NCBI RefSeq assembly: GCF_002042965.1
Contig: NZ_MZNT01000013.1
Location: 186,001-250,000 of the forward strand
Direction: 5' to 3'
DNA: 64,000 nt
Source: Paenibacillus sp. 32352
GTDB taxonomy: Bacteria; Bacillota; Bacilli; Paenibacillales; NBRC-103111
Position numbers and translations under genes: made by a program. The notes under the pieces are model-generated. The model worked only from the letters and a program-made list of their open reading frames with translations, was not told the origin of the DNA and did no database searches. Positions 18,454 through 26,660 of this stretch are shown here, one piece after another (within the stretch, counting starts at the first letter, position 1; each line of letters opens with the position of its first letter).

Positions 18454-19434
18454 CTAGCCTACAGTGACCGTATCTTCGGCAGTCACGCTATCCATTCGAC
18501 GTTTGACGGCCAACAGGCAGACAAACTCGAAGGCAATATTCGCTGCGTTCAGTGCCGTAATCTGATTGGCATCCCGATCCGGCAGCACCTCCACGAGATC
18601 AAAGCCGATGAAGTTGAGTCCGGCCAGTCCGCGAAGCATTTTTTGCGCCTCGTACGTTGTAAAGCCTCCCACCTCCGGGGTTCCTGTTCCCGGTGCATAG
18701 ACCGGATCAAGGAAGTCGATATCGAAGGTCAGGAATACCGGCCGGTCTCCAACCCTCGCTTTAATTTTGGCGCACAGCTCCGGAATGGTCAGCTCCCGGA
18801 CGTCATCCGTGGTGAGAACCTCGAAGCCCATTTCCCTGGCGTCCGCCAGGTTGTTCGGCTTAAAAGCACTCCCCCTCATCCCCATCTGGATGGAATGCTC
18901 CGCATCGATGAGCCCTTCATCGACAGCATAGCTGAACACCGCTCCATGAGACCACATCCGCTCCGGATGCTTGGAACGCCCGGTATCGGAATGGGAGTCA
19001 AAATGGACGAGGCATACCGGACCATGCTTCTTCGCTGCAGCCCTAAGGTGGGGAAGAGAGATCGAATGGTCGCCGCCCAGCATAATCGGCACAATCCCCG
19101 CTTCGAAGACCGGTGTCAGCTGCTCTTCAATCGCCCGGTACGACTGCTCGATATAACCCGGATGCACGGTAAGGTCGCCATAATCGATGCCGGACAAATA
19201 CTCCGAAATATCGATGTCGTGGACCGGGGATATCGGTCGAATGCGCTGTGACATCGTGCGAATAGCCGAAGGGCCGAATCTGGCCCCGACTGCATAGCTC
19301 ACCCCGGTATCAAACGGAACTCCGATAACGGCGAAATCAACCTGATCCAGTGTTTGGACATGCGGCAGATGCATAAACGTGTGAATTCCTGAAAATAAAG
19401 GCTTACCCATTTCAATTTGCGGACGGTACATCAT
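18454..19434 (-). CDS. Agmatinase-family ureohydrolase, copy 1
   Basis: 326-residue arginase/agmatinase-fold hydrolase that would cleave a guanidino group to urea. All six metal ligands are present: H123 (GGDHS), D146, H148 and D150 (HFDSHSD) and D238, D240 (FDIDFLDP). The loops differ from textbook agmatinases (FDSHSD for FDAHxD, VEVLPDRD for VEVSPPYD), so agmatine, guanidinobutyrate, guanidine or another substrate is possible. ATG 19434 follows GTGGAGCT. It heads an operon with an oligopeptide-type ABC transporter and an MFS protein, under a consensus promoter, a leader terminator and a nearby GlnR/TnrA-like box. The paralogue at 20522-21499 is of almost the same length. Confidence 0.85.
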   Translation of the reverse strand: MMYRPQIEMGKPLFSGIHTFMHLPHVQTLDQVDFAVIGVPFDTGVSYAVGARFGPSAIRTMSQRIRPISPVHDIDISEYLSGIDYGDLTVHPGYIEQSYRAIEEQLTPVFEAGIVPIMLGGDHSISLPHLRAAAKKHGPVCLVHFDSHSDTGRSKHPERMWSHGAVFSYAVDEGLIDAEHSIQMGMRGSAFKPNNLADAREMGFEVLTTDDVRELTIPELCAKIKARVGDRPVFLTFDIDFLDPVYAPGTGTPEVGGFTTYEAQKMLRGLAGLNFIGFDLVEVLPDRDANQITALNAANIAFEFVCLLAVKRRMDSVTAEDTVTVG

Positions 19435-19560
19435 AGCTCCACTCTCCCTTTTTTTCCTTTTGGTTTGAAAACAGCACAAAGAGGCCGGTTGATAGAATTC
19501 AACGGCCTCTTTGCCTATACAAATCATCGCCTGGATGATTGTGTACTATGCAGTTGTTAT
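19435..19560 (-). promoter_or_regulatory. Attenuator leader of ureohydrolase 1, probable ANTAR target
   Basis: The ~125-base leader has a stem-loop AATCATC-cagcc-type hairpin (19522-19540), then a strong hairpin at 19477-19513 (11-bp arm CAAAGAGGCCG plus an inner TTGA/TCAA, one bulge) followed by a short T-rich tail. The start of the terminator can instead pair as GGC-AAAGAG-GCC (19504-19515), a six-base loop beginning with A and having G in fourth place, as in ANTAR antiterminators. An ANTAR protein gene lies just across the divergent promoter. The regulation is inferred. Confidence 0.6.
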
Positions 19561-19566
19561 GGCTTT

Positions 19567-19595
19567 ATTATAGATGAGCATCACATTTATGTCAA
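19567..19595 (-). promoter_or_regulatory. Consensus SigA promoter of the ureohydrolase-ABC operon
   Basis: On the minus strand TTGACA (19595-19590), 17-bp spacer, TATAAT (19572-19567): a perfect match. Confidence 0.85.
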
Positions 19596-19641
19596 CTATA
19601 TTAACGCAAAATCACCAAAACTTCATTTTCCTCATATTAAT

Positions 19642-19658
19642 TGTTATATTATATAACA
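19642..19658. promoter_or_regulatory. GlnR/TnrA-type box between ureohydrolase 1 and the ANTAR gene
   Basis: TGTTATATTATATAACA fits TGTNA-N7-TNACA exactly and is a perfect palindrome. It lies 47 bp upstream of the minus-strand -35 and 18 bp upstream of the plus-strand -35, suitable for activating either. A weaker half-matching copy is at 19589-19605 region. Confidence 0.65.
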
Positions 19659-19675
19659 TAAATATAACATTATTA

Positions 19676-19705
19676 TTGACATTTTAAATTGTTTTCTTTG
19701 ATAAT
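19676..19705 (+). promoter_or_regulatory. Promoter of the ANTAR regulator gene
   Basis: TTGACA (19676-19681), 18-bp spacer, GATAAT (19700-19705). Confidence 0.65.
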
Positions 19706-19773
19706 TAACCTATACCTCACTTTCAACCCCATGTCTTTTTCAACTCCATACTCTTATATCGAGGTGATTATGC

Positions 19774-20373
19774 ATGAAGACCCGGATTTTGCACGTTCAT
19801 GACATCCCAACAACCAAATGCCGAGTGGATGCAAGATTGAAGGAGCTAGACTACTGGGTCACTTCGATTGAAGCCGGCAATCTCGACTCTGTTCAGCGCA
19901 AAGCGGACATCATCGTTCTGGACGTCCCTGCCTGCAGGCTCAAGCATTGGCTTCATGAGGCGAATGCCCGTTTCACCCTCCCATTGTTCTGGTGGTGCGA
20001 AGAGCGCAAGCCTGCTACCGCGGCTCCCCACGACAAGGTAGATGGCATTCTCTGCTGCGGAATGAACGACAACGAACTGCAGTGGTCCCTCCTGCTCGGC
20101 ATCAAAGGCTTTCAGCGGAGATTGCATCTGGAGAGAGAGTACAGCTTTCTCGCCACCAAATTCGAAGAAAAAAAGCTGGTGGACGATGCCAAGATCATGC
20201 TCAGCAAGCTCAAGGACGTCAGCGAAACCAAAGCTTACGAAATGATGCGCACCCAAGCCATGAATGAAAGAAAGAAATTAGTCGAAGTCGCTCAAGCCGT
20301 ACTGAGAACGAACAGTCTCATCACCAAAAACAAATCTACACCTCAGCACAAACATTACGATATCACTCCATAA
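19774..20373 (+). CDS. AmiR/NasT-like ANTAR antitermination regulator
   Basis: 199 residues. The N-terminal ~115 residues look like a degenerate receiver domain: D10 and D50 (IIVLDVP) remain, but the usual threonine/serine and lysine of the switch are missing (PLFWWCEE, CCGMNDN). A helical linker leads to an ANTAR RNA-binding domain at about 125-178 (DDAKIMLSKLKDVSETKAYE and the following helix). ANTAR proteins bind paired stem-loops in mRNA leaders and prevent premature termination. The gene sits between two ureohydrolase genes, both with leader terminators, so these are its likely targets. GAGGTG is 7 bases before ATG 19774. How it senses its signal is unknown. Confidence 0.82.
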   Translation: MKTRILHVHDIPTTKCRVDARLKELDYWVTSIEAGNLDSVQRKADIIVLDVPACRLKHWLHEANARFTLPLFWWCEERKPATAAPHDKVDGILCCGMNDNELQWSLLLGIKGFQRRLHLEREYSFLATKFEEKKLVDDAKIMLSKLKDVSETKAYEMMRTQAMNERKKLVEVAQAVLRTNSLITKNKSTPQHKHYDITP

Positions 20374-20453
20374 AAATAGCCTCACAAAGATGAGACTTTG
20401 CCTTCGAAGCCACATTTTGCGTGAAGCCCGAAATTCATACATTGTATAACGTT

Positions 20454-20489
20454 AAAAAAATCGCGCTTACCCAAACAGGATAAGCGCGA
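20454..20489 (-). terminator. Strong terminator of ureohydrolase 2
   Basis: TCGCGCTTA / TAAGCGCGA perfect 9-bp stem followed on the minus strand by seven T. Confidence 0.9.
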
Positions 20490-20521
20490 ATGTTTTGTTC
20501 ATGATCAGCAAAAGCAAAGAA

Positions 20522-21499
20522 TTACGAGCCCGCCACTGCCTCCGGCACCTTCTCTCCCATTGCATCCCGTTTATTCAAGGCCAGCAGCGTAATGACCTCA
20601 TATACGATATGAGCGGCATTCAGCGCCGTCACTCTGGCCGGATCGCGGTCCGGCAGCACTTCAACAAGGTCGAAGCCAATGATATTCAGCCCCTTCAGCC
20701 CGCGGAGCATCTGAATGGCCTCGTAGGTGCTAAAGCCTCCGACCTCGGGAGTCCCCGTCCCCGGAGCAAATACCGGATCCAGGAAGTCGATATCGAACGT
20801 CAGGAAAACCGGCCTTTGACCCACCCTCTGCTTAATTCGGCTGCATAAAGCTTCAGGGCCAAGCTGTTTCACCTGATCCGTCGTCAGCAAATCATAGCCA
20901 AGCTCTCTGGTTTCCTCGTAATGCGTAAGGCTCGAGCACCCCCTCATTCCCATTTGGATAGAGCTCGACGTATCGATCCAGCCTTCCTGAGCCCCATGCC
21001 AGAACATGCTGCCGTGAGAAAATGGGCGATTGTCATCCACAGGCTTCCAAGCATCCGAATGGGAGTCAAAATGGACCAGACTGATCGGACCGTATGTCTT
21101 GGCGGCAGCCTGAACATGCGGGTAGGAGATCGAATGGTCGCCGCCCAAAATAACCGGTATGATTCCCTTGTCAAAAATAGGCTGCAGCTGTTCCTTGATC
21201 GCCTCGTAGCTCTGCTCGATATAACCGGGGTACACCATCAAGTCCCCATAATCAATCCCCGATAAATACTCGCTGGAATCGATCCCCTGTGCAGGATTCG
21301 TCGGCCGAATCCGTTGAGACATTTCCCGAATGGCCGAGGGGCCGAACCGAGTCCCTACAGCAAAGCCGGCACCGGTATCGAACGTATTCCCTATGACCGC
21401 ATAATCCACATGGTCCAGCGTCCGCACATGCGGTAAATGCATAAATGTGCGAATTCCCGCAAAACCCGGCTTCCCTTTTTCAAATAATGGACGATACAT
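20522..21499 (-). CDS. Agmatinase-family ureohydrolase, copy 2
   Basis: 325 residues, paralogous along its full length to the enzyme at 18454-19434 (shared SEYLSGIDYGDL, HFDSHSD, IQMGMRG, FDIDFLDPVxAPGTGTPEVG). Metal ligands H122, D145, H147, D149, D236 and D238 are intact. Differences cluster where substrate specificity is set: GNTFDTGAGFAVG for GVPFDTGVSYAVG, and the segment after D149 (AWKPVDDNRPFSHG). The two may act on different guanidino compounds or form a heteromer. GGAGG precedes ATG 21499; a further in-frame TTG at 21520 lacks a site. It is monocistronic, with its own leader terminator, GlnR/TnrA box and 3' terminator. Confidence 0.85.
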   Translation of the reverse strand: MYRPLFEKGKPGFAGIRTFMHLPHVRTLDHVDYAVIGNTFDTGAGFAVGTRFGPSAIREMSQRIRPTNPAQGIDSSEYLSGIDYGDLMVYPGYIEQSYEAIKEQLQPIFDKGIIPVILGGDHSISYPHVQAAAKTYGPISLVHFDSHSDAWKPVDDNRPFSHGSMFWHGAQEGWIDTSSSIQMGMRGCSSLTHYEETRELGYDLLTTDQVKQLGPEALCSRIKQRVGQRPVFLTFDIDFLDPVFAPGTGTPEVGGFSTYEAIQMLRGLKGLNIIGFDLVEVLPDRDPARVTALNAAHIVYEVITLLALNKRDAMGEKVPEAVAGS

Positions 21500-21650
21500 C
21501 CAACAGCACCTCCGCATCAAAATAGTTTCCTTCCTAACACCTTACTGCGCCACCACACGCAAAAAGCCGCCCTCTTTATCGAAAAGAAAGCGGCTCTGTT
21601 GCCGAATCAAGCCTGACGATGCCGTTAAGCTTGAACTATGTAATTGTGCG
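21500..21650 (-). promoter_or_regulatory. Attenuator leader of ureohydrolase 2, probable ANTAR target
   Basis: An intrinsic terminator (AGCCGC...GCGGCT with TTTTTG, 21560-21595) lies between promoter and start. Its first arm can alternatively form CGGC-AACAGA-GCCG (21591-21604), a six-base-loop hairpin exclusive with the terminator, placed as in the leader of copy 1. A further stem TCAAGC/GCTTGA is upstream. The loop has A first but not G fourth, so the match to the ANTAR rule is partial. Confidence 0.55.
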
Positions 21651-21655
21651 GTTTA

Positions 21656-21672
21656 TGTTATTTAAGTTAACA
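21656..21672. promoter_or_regulatory. GlnR/TnrA-type box at the ureohydrolase 2 promoter
   Basis: TGTTATTTAAGTTAACA fits TGTNA-N7-TNACA exactly. It overlaps the expected -10 of a promoter whose -35 is TTGACT at 21692-21687 (minus strand), a position suited to repression. Confidence 0.6.
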
Positions 21673-21829
21673 TTTATATCCCATATAGTCAACTTGTTTT
21701 TTAAAAAATTAATTTTTTTCCTCAAAGCCATTGACAAAATCCCGATCAAAACCCATAGTGTTTTATACTAAGTAACACATAGATGACATTGAATGGAGTA
21801 CAAAACCAATCAGGAGGCGTTGCAGCTCT

Positions 21830-22438
21830 ATGAATCTTGTATGCGAATCTGATCACTTAACAGATTATTTATCTGAGTCGGAAGTCGTCGATTTCAGCCA
21901 TCCGGCTATACAGGCCGTCGCTCAGCGGATCCGCAAGGACGCGGCCGACGAGCAGGCATGGGTCAAAGCCGCATTCGAGTTTGTGCGGGATGAGATCGAT
22001 CATTCCTGGGATATTCAAGGCTCCATTGTCACTAGAAGGGCCTCGGAAGTGCTTGAGCATCGCCAGGGCATCTGCTATGCCAAGTCCAATCTGCTGGCCG
22101 CGATCCTCCGCAGCCAGGGCATCCCGACAGGGTTCTGCTACCAGAAGCTGACGCTAGGCGATACCCCGGACACCGGCTATTGCATTCATGCCCTGAACGC
22201 AGTCTACCTCGATTCGCTGCAGCGTTGGATACGCATTGACGCCCGCGGTAACAAGGAAGGCGTACAGGCGGAGTTCTCTACAACCGAGGAAAAGCTCGCT
22301 TTCCCAATACGCACGCATTATGAGGAAATCGACTATCCTGTCATTTACGCTCAACCCAATGCCAAAACGATGGAGACCCTCGCCAGCCATACCGACGTAT
22401 TGACGATGTATCTTCACCGTCTCCCCACTGACTTGTGA
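21830..22438 (+). CDS. Transglutaminase-like cysteine protease-fold protein
   Basis: 202 residues with a transglutaminase-core triad: C82 (QGICYAKS), H120 (YCIHALNAVYL) and D137 (RWIRIDARGN). No signal peptide, so probably cytoplasmic. Family members act as peptidases, amidases or crosslinkers. It is divergent from ureohydrolase 2 and preceded by TTGACA (21730 region), so a link with peptide or amide breakdown is possible but unproven. AGGAGG is 12 bases before ATG 21830, somewhat far. Confidence 0.82.
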   Translation: MNLVCESDHLTDYLSESEVVDFSHPAIQAVAQRIRKDAADEQAWVKAAFEFVRDEIDHSWDIQGSIVTRRASEVLEHRQGICYAKSNLLAAILRSQGIPTGFCYQKLTLGDTPDTGYCIHALNAVYLDSLQRWIRIDARGNKEGVQAEFSTTEEKLAFPIRTHYEEIDYPVIYAQPNAKTMETLASHTDVLTMYLHRLPTDL

Positions 22439-22592
22439 TAGAGCAGAGCGAAGCATTCTGCGGGTGGGTAGTTCCCTGGCAGCTTTCTTTTTATCTCGTT
22501 AATCTTTAGTAAGGTTAAGCTTCCTTGCTGGCGAGTACACGACCAAGAGCCCCCTCGGTACCATTCCGCCTTGGGGGCCCTCCTTGCAGCTG

Positions 22593-25268
22593 TTAAGGAA
22601 TGAGCTTCGTCTGTCTCGCTTTCTCCGCAACCCGTTTGGTGTAGCCGCTTAAGGGCTTTTTCAACGCCAAGGCGACTACGTAGCACAAGATAATGAACAC
22701 GATCAGGAAGAAAATGTCCTTAAGCGCTACCTCCCAAAGAATGCCTCCGACCGCCTCCCGCATAAGCCCGACCGCATAAGTAAACGGCATGAACGGATTC
22801 AAGCTTTGGAAAAACGGCGCCGCCGTGCTCACAGGGAACGTCCCTCCCGAGCTTGAAAATTGCAGAACAAGGAAGATGATCGCCAGCCCTTTGCCGATAT
22901 TGCCGAATACGGACACCAGCGTATAGGTAATGGTGATAAAGACATTGCTGATCAGGAAGGCAAACAGGACGAACCATAGCTTATGCACTACGTAAGTCCC
23001 AAGCAGGAAGAAATCGCCGAGCGATACGATCAAGGCTTGAGCCAGACCAATCGTAAGGAATATGCACAAGCGGCCGAAATAAACCTCATAGCTCTTGTAC
23101 ACCCCTTCGGATCCTTCCACATCCACTCTCATTAACGAGACTAACAGCATAGCGCCTACCCAGAGGGAAAGCGTCGTGTAAAAAGGAGACATCGCCGAGC
23201 CGTAATTCGGGATCGGATATTTCTTGTCTTCCTTAATCAGAATCGGATTGGCAAGAAAATCACTTTCCTTCTGAATATCGTTTTGCAAAAACCGGAGCAG
23301 CTCGCTGATGCTGCTGCCGCTCTCCAGCCTTCGAATTTGATCCGCCGTTTTGCGGACGGCGTCTTCGAATTCCGGAAGATTGTTTCTGACGAGCCCTGCG
23401 ACTTGATGAACCGCGCTCTCCAGCTCGGAGAACCTCGTCTGGTATAAATTCGAGAGCTTGCGCAGCTCATCCTCCAGGGCAGGCAGGTCATTTCTCACAA
23501 AATCAGCCGCCTGATGAACCTTTTGCTCGATCTTCGGCAAATCGTTATGGATGAACGGCACCGCTTCATTAAGCGCGGCTGTAAAATCATTCATTTTACT
23601 CTGAATCGTGCCCGCAGCTTCATGGATTCGTGCGCGAATCTGCGGCAGATCCTTTTGCAGCGCATCCAGCTCGGTCTGGGCGAAGCGGATTCCCGCTTGG
23701 GCATCCTGCAAAATCGCCTGAATATCTGGCAGCTTGGACTTCAATGTCTGCAGCACATCCGACGCATTGACGGCAACGGATTGGAGCTGCTTCAACGCCT
23801 TCGTTATATTCGGCACAATCTCCGAATCGTACCGGGATAGAATGTCTCCCAGCGCGGCGCTCGCATCCTTGGATAGCTTGTTCAAATTATCGACGATTTC
23901 TTTAGCTGGCCGCTCGCCTTTTTGAATCGAAGTGACGATGGCATTAATCAGCTCTACCTGCTGGCTGAAATTCGTCCTTACGGTCGTCAGCCTATCAATG
24001 ACATTACTGAGAGGGCCTCCCGGCAAGTAGCTGTTCAGCCTTGTGAACAGATCTATTTGATGATCCAGTACCTTGACCGCCGTACTCAGCCGATCGGCCA
24101 GGAAGCTTAATACGCCGAGCAGCGGTTTAGGGTCGATATTGGCATCCTGCAGCTGGCCGGTGATTTGCGTCACAGCATCCGCCGTTTGCTGGAGCAGGAT
24201 CAAGTCCTGCTTAATAACAGGTACAAGCGCTTGAAAAGCGGCATCATTTTTTTGCAGGAAATCATTCACCAGATCGGCGAAGGCTCCGCCATTCGTCGCT
24301 ATAGCTTCCAGCTTAGGCAGTGATTCGAGCGCCGCGCCGACAATCTCATCCGCCTTGCGGGCGTCATTAATGGCCGTATTCATCGCATCCTCGACCTTGT
24401 AAAAGTTCTGGTCCAGCTCGACGAGTCGGTCGGCCGCCCTCTGGATCTCCGGCAGCTTCTCTTGAATGAGCAGCACATCATTGGCCACCTCATTGACCTT
24501 GGGCCATTGCTCCTCCACCCTGAGCAGCGCAGCTCCGGCTTTATCGATCTCCGGAATTTTCTGCTCCAGCTCGACGATCTTGTCCCCCTTCTCGCGAAAA
24601 TCGGGCAGCTTCTGTTCAATATCCAGCACCCTGTTGCCCATATCCTCAATCTCAGGAAGACGCGTTTCCAGCTCGAAGATGCGCTCCTCAATCTTACGGA
24701 TGGTCGGCAGCTGCTGCTCGAATCGAAGGCCAAGCTCCTGCATTCTTGTCAGAACGGTCTCGCTCACCGTTTTAATAAAATTTTCGCTGATTTGCGAGGT
24801 GACGCTGGTCGCTCCTTTTTCCGTAATTTTCGGGGCGACCGCATTAATCTTTTCGTTAACCGTATATTGGATCTCGGGCTTCTGCACTTGTCCTTCCAGC
24901 ACCTTCGCAATCTTCCTGGAGAAGTCGGCCGGAATAAGCAGACTGGCGTAGTACGTCCCCCTCTCCACGCCGCGGATCGCCTCCTCCTCATCCACGAAGA
25001 TCCATCCCAGCTTATGATTGTCCTTCAAGCTTTCGATGACCTCGTTGCCGATATTGAACTGCTTATCCTGCACGGTCGCCCCCTCGTCCTTGCTGGTAAC
25101 CGCAATTTTGATGCCGGATGTGTTCGCGTAAGGGTCCCACATCGCTTTCAGGTTAACCCAGGCATAGACGGAGGGCAGAATCGCAAGAGCTATCATCAGC
25201 AGCAGACCCGTAGGTACTTTGGCAACATTCCATAAATCCGTCTTGTATATTTGAAATATTCGTTTCAT
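22593..25268 (-). CDS. YhgE/Pip-family membrane protein
   Basis: 891 residues. An N-terminal membrane helix (about 20-40), then ~600 residues of extracellular helical, coiled-coil-like sequence with repeated LPxIxxxxxxILxLExKLPEI-type heptads, and five or six C-terminal membrane helices (from about 690). This is the phage infection protein (Pip) / YhgE architecture, related to ABC-2 permeases; members act as phage receptors or in type VII-like and export functions. AGGTGG precedes ATG 25268. No partner gene is adjacent. Confidence 0.9.
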   Translation of the reverse strand: MKRIFQIYKTDLWNVAKVPTGLLLMIALAILPSVYAWVNLKAMWDPYANTSGIKIAVTSKDEGATVQDKQFNIGNEVIESLKDNHKLGWIFVDEEEAIRGVERGTYYASLLIPADFSRKIAKVLEGQVQKPEIQYTVNEKINAVAPKITEKGATSVTSQISENFIKTVSETVLTRMQELGLRFEQQLPTIRKIEERIFELETRLPEIEDMGNRVLDIEQKLPDFREKGDKIVELEQKIPEIDKAGAALLRVEEQWPKVNEVANDVLLIQEKLPEIQRAADRLVELDQNFYKVEDAMNTAINDARKADEIVGAALESLPKLEAIATNGGAFADLVNDFLQKNDAAFQALVPVIKQDLILLQQTADAVTQITGQLQDANIDPKPLLGVLSFLADRLSTAVKVLDHQIDLFTRLNSYLPGGPLSNVIDRLTTVRTNFSQQVELINAIVTSIQKGERPAKEIVDNLNKLSKDASAALGDILSRYDSEIVPNITKALKQLQSVAVNASDVLQTLKSKLPDIQAILQDAQAGIRFAQTELDALQKDLPQIRARIHEAAGTIQSKMNDFTAALNEAVPFIHNDLPKIEQKVHQAADFVRNDLPALEDELRKLSNLYQTRFSELESAVHQVAGLVRNNLPEFEDAVRKTADQIRRLESGSSISELLRFLQNDIQKESDFLANPILIKEDKKYPIPNYGSAMSPFYTTLSLWVGAMLLVSLMRVDVEGSEGVYKSYEVYFGRLCIFLTIGLAQALIVSLGDFFLLGTYVVHKLWFVLFAFLISNVFITITYTLVSVFGNIGKGLAIIFLVLQFSSSGGTFPVSTAAPFFQSLNPFMPFTYAVGLMREAVGGILWEVALKDIFFLIVFIILCYVVALALKKPLSGYTKRVAEKARQTKLIP

Positions 25269-25385
25269 TCGCCATCCACCTAAAAGAGCGTCATTTGTTG
25301 TTTAATTTCTCCTTACCTGCCATATTCCATACTCCGTTCTTAGGACAGCGAAGCTTATCGGAGGCAAGGCTTTTATCAAATCTGT

Positions 25386-26468
25386 TTACAGAGCCCACGG
25401 CTGACGTTCGGCCACTACGCTCTGCCCTGTTGCTATCGCTTGCTCGATCATTAAGCCCAAATAGTGATCCTGGGACGCTTCCCTTAAGCTGTAGAAATCC
25501 GGCCCGCCCGCCGCGTAATCGGCCATATGCATCAAGCACGTGGCGATAGCAATTTCGTCATCGTACAGCCTTGCGGGTGCAAACGGATTGTCATAAACCC
25601 ACTGCTCTCCCGCTATAATCCCTTTCAGGAAATAGCCTTCCAGATTCTCTTCTTCTCCCCGGTTAATCCGTTTGAAATCCATATACAGAGGCGTCTCATA
25701 ATCAGCCAGCACGCGAATCCGGTGATCGAAGATCTCCCCTCGCTGCCCCCTTACGGACAGATGATTCGAGCGGGTCCAGGAGCGATGCTGATCCTTCGTA
25801 AAATCATAGATCCCGAGCTTCCCGCCGAAATCAAGCCAAGCAAGGTCGCGCTGCAGCGGAATCAATCGCTCCTCCGTCGGAGGGCCGCTGCGGGTCGGTC
25901 CCGCCACCCAATCGGATTCGAACCTTTTGGCCTGAATCGTTACATCTTCAAAGCCCGCGCCCAGCATTTTCCTGATCAGGCTGACCCCATGATACAAATG
26001 CGAGATGGATACGGTCGCTTCCGTTACCCGCCCTAGTCTCCCTGAGCGAATAAAAGCCAATCGCGCCGCATGCGCCGGCTGGTAATGATACTGCTCCGCC
26101 ACCTGAACCCGAGCTCCCTTTAAGGTGAGCTTGTCATGAAGCTCGAGCAAGCCTTCGAGATCCGGAGCCGGCGGCGTCTCCGACAGCGCAGGAATGCCAA
26201 GCTCCGCCAATTGGAGCAAATACTCCTTACAGGCAGACCGGCTGACAGATACCACGACAAAATCCGGCTTTTCCTTATTGAGCAGCTGCTCCAGCGTCGG
26301 ATAAGCAGGAACGTTCCATTCTTGCTCAAGCCTGCGTCCCTTGTCAGGGTCCCTGACGACCAGACCGCTAACGCGGAACCGCTCCGGAAGCGCTTGGGCA
26401 ATTCGAAGATAAAACTGCGCTCGGAAGCCTCCGCCGCCTATAATACTGAACGACACCGGTTTCTCCAT
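25386..26468 (-). CDS. Gfo/Idh/MocA-family NAD(P)-dependent oxidoreductase
   Basis: 360 residues. N-terminal Rossmann fold with IIGGGGFRAQFYLRIA. The usual EKP motif is replaced by SETPPAPD, so the catalytic lysine is missing and the enzyme may have altered chemistry. C-terminal alpha/beta domain present. Family members oxidise or reduce sugars and inositols. ATG 26468 has GGAGGG 7 bases ahead. It shares a divergent intergenic region with an MFS gene, which may transport its substrate. Confidence 0.85.
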   Translation of the reverse strand: MEKPVSFSIIGGGGFRAQFYLRIAQALPERFRVSGLVVRDPDKGRRLEQEWNVPAYPTLEQLLNKEKPDFVVVSVSRSACKEYLLQLAELGIPALSETPPAPDLEGLLELHDKLTLKGARVQVAEQYHYQPAHAARLAFIRSGRLGRVTEATVSISHLYHGVSLIRKMLGAGFEDVTIQAKRFESDWVAGPTRSGPPTEERLIPLQRDLAWLDFGGKLGIYDFTKDQHRSWTRSNHLSVRGQRGEIFDHRIRVLADYETPLYMDFKRINRGEEENLEGYFLKGIIAGEQWVYDNPFAPARLYDDEIAIATCLMHMADYAAGGPDFYSLREASQDHYLGLMIEQAIATGQSVVAERQPWAL

Positions 26469-26660
26469 GATCAATCCCTCCTGTTGTGCCAATCATCTCC
26501 ATCTAAAATAACTCATATTTCCATTTAATGAAACTGATTTTCGTAAATTCAGCAGAACGAGCCTCCCATTACATTCTATCGTTCAAAAAAAAGATTTTAT
26601 CGGGAACCGCCGCTTATTAATGGTATGATGAACAAAAAAGTGAAGAGGGAGTGCTTCTTA

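Noticed and set aside
19435..21650. Guanidine riboswitch upstream of the ureohydrolases
   Set aside because: An ACGG occurs in the second leader, but the paired ACGR hairpins or the ykkC core were not found; the terminators fit ANTAR control better.
22540..22592. GC-rich hairpin as terminator of the YhgE gene
   Set aside because: Arms match only with a two-base bulge and no T-tract follows.
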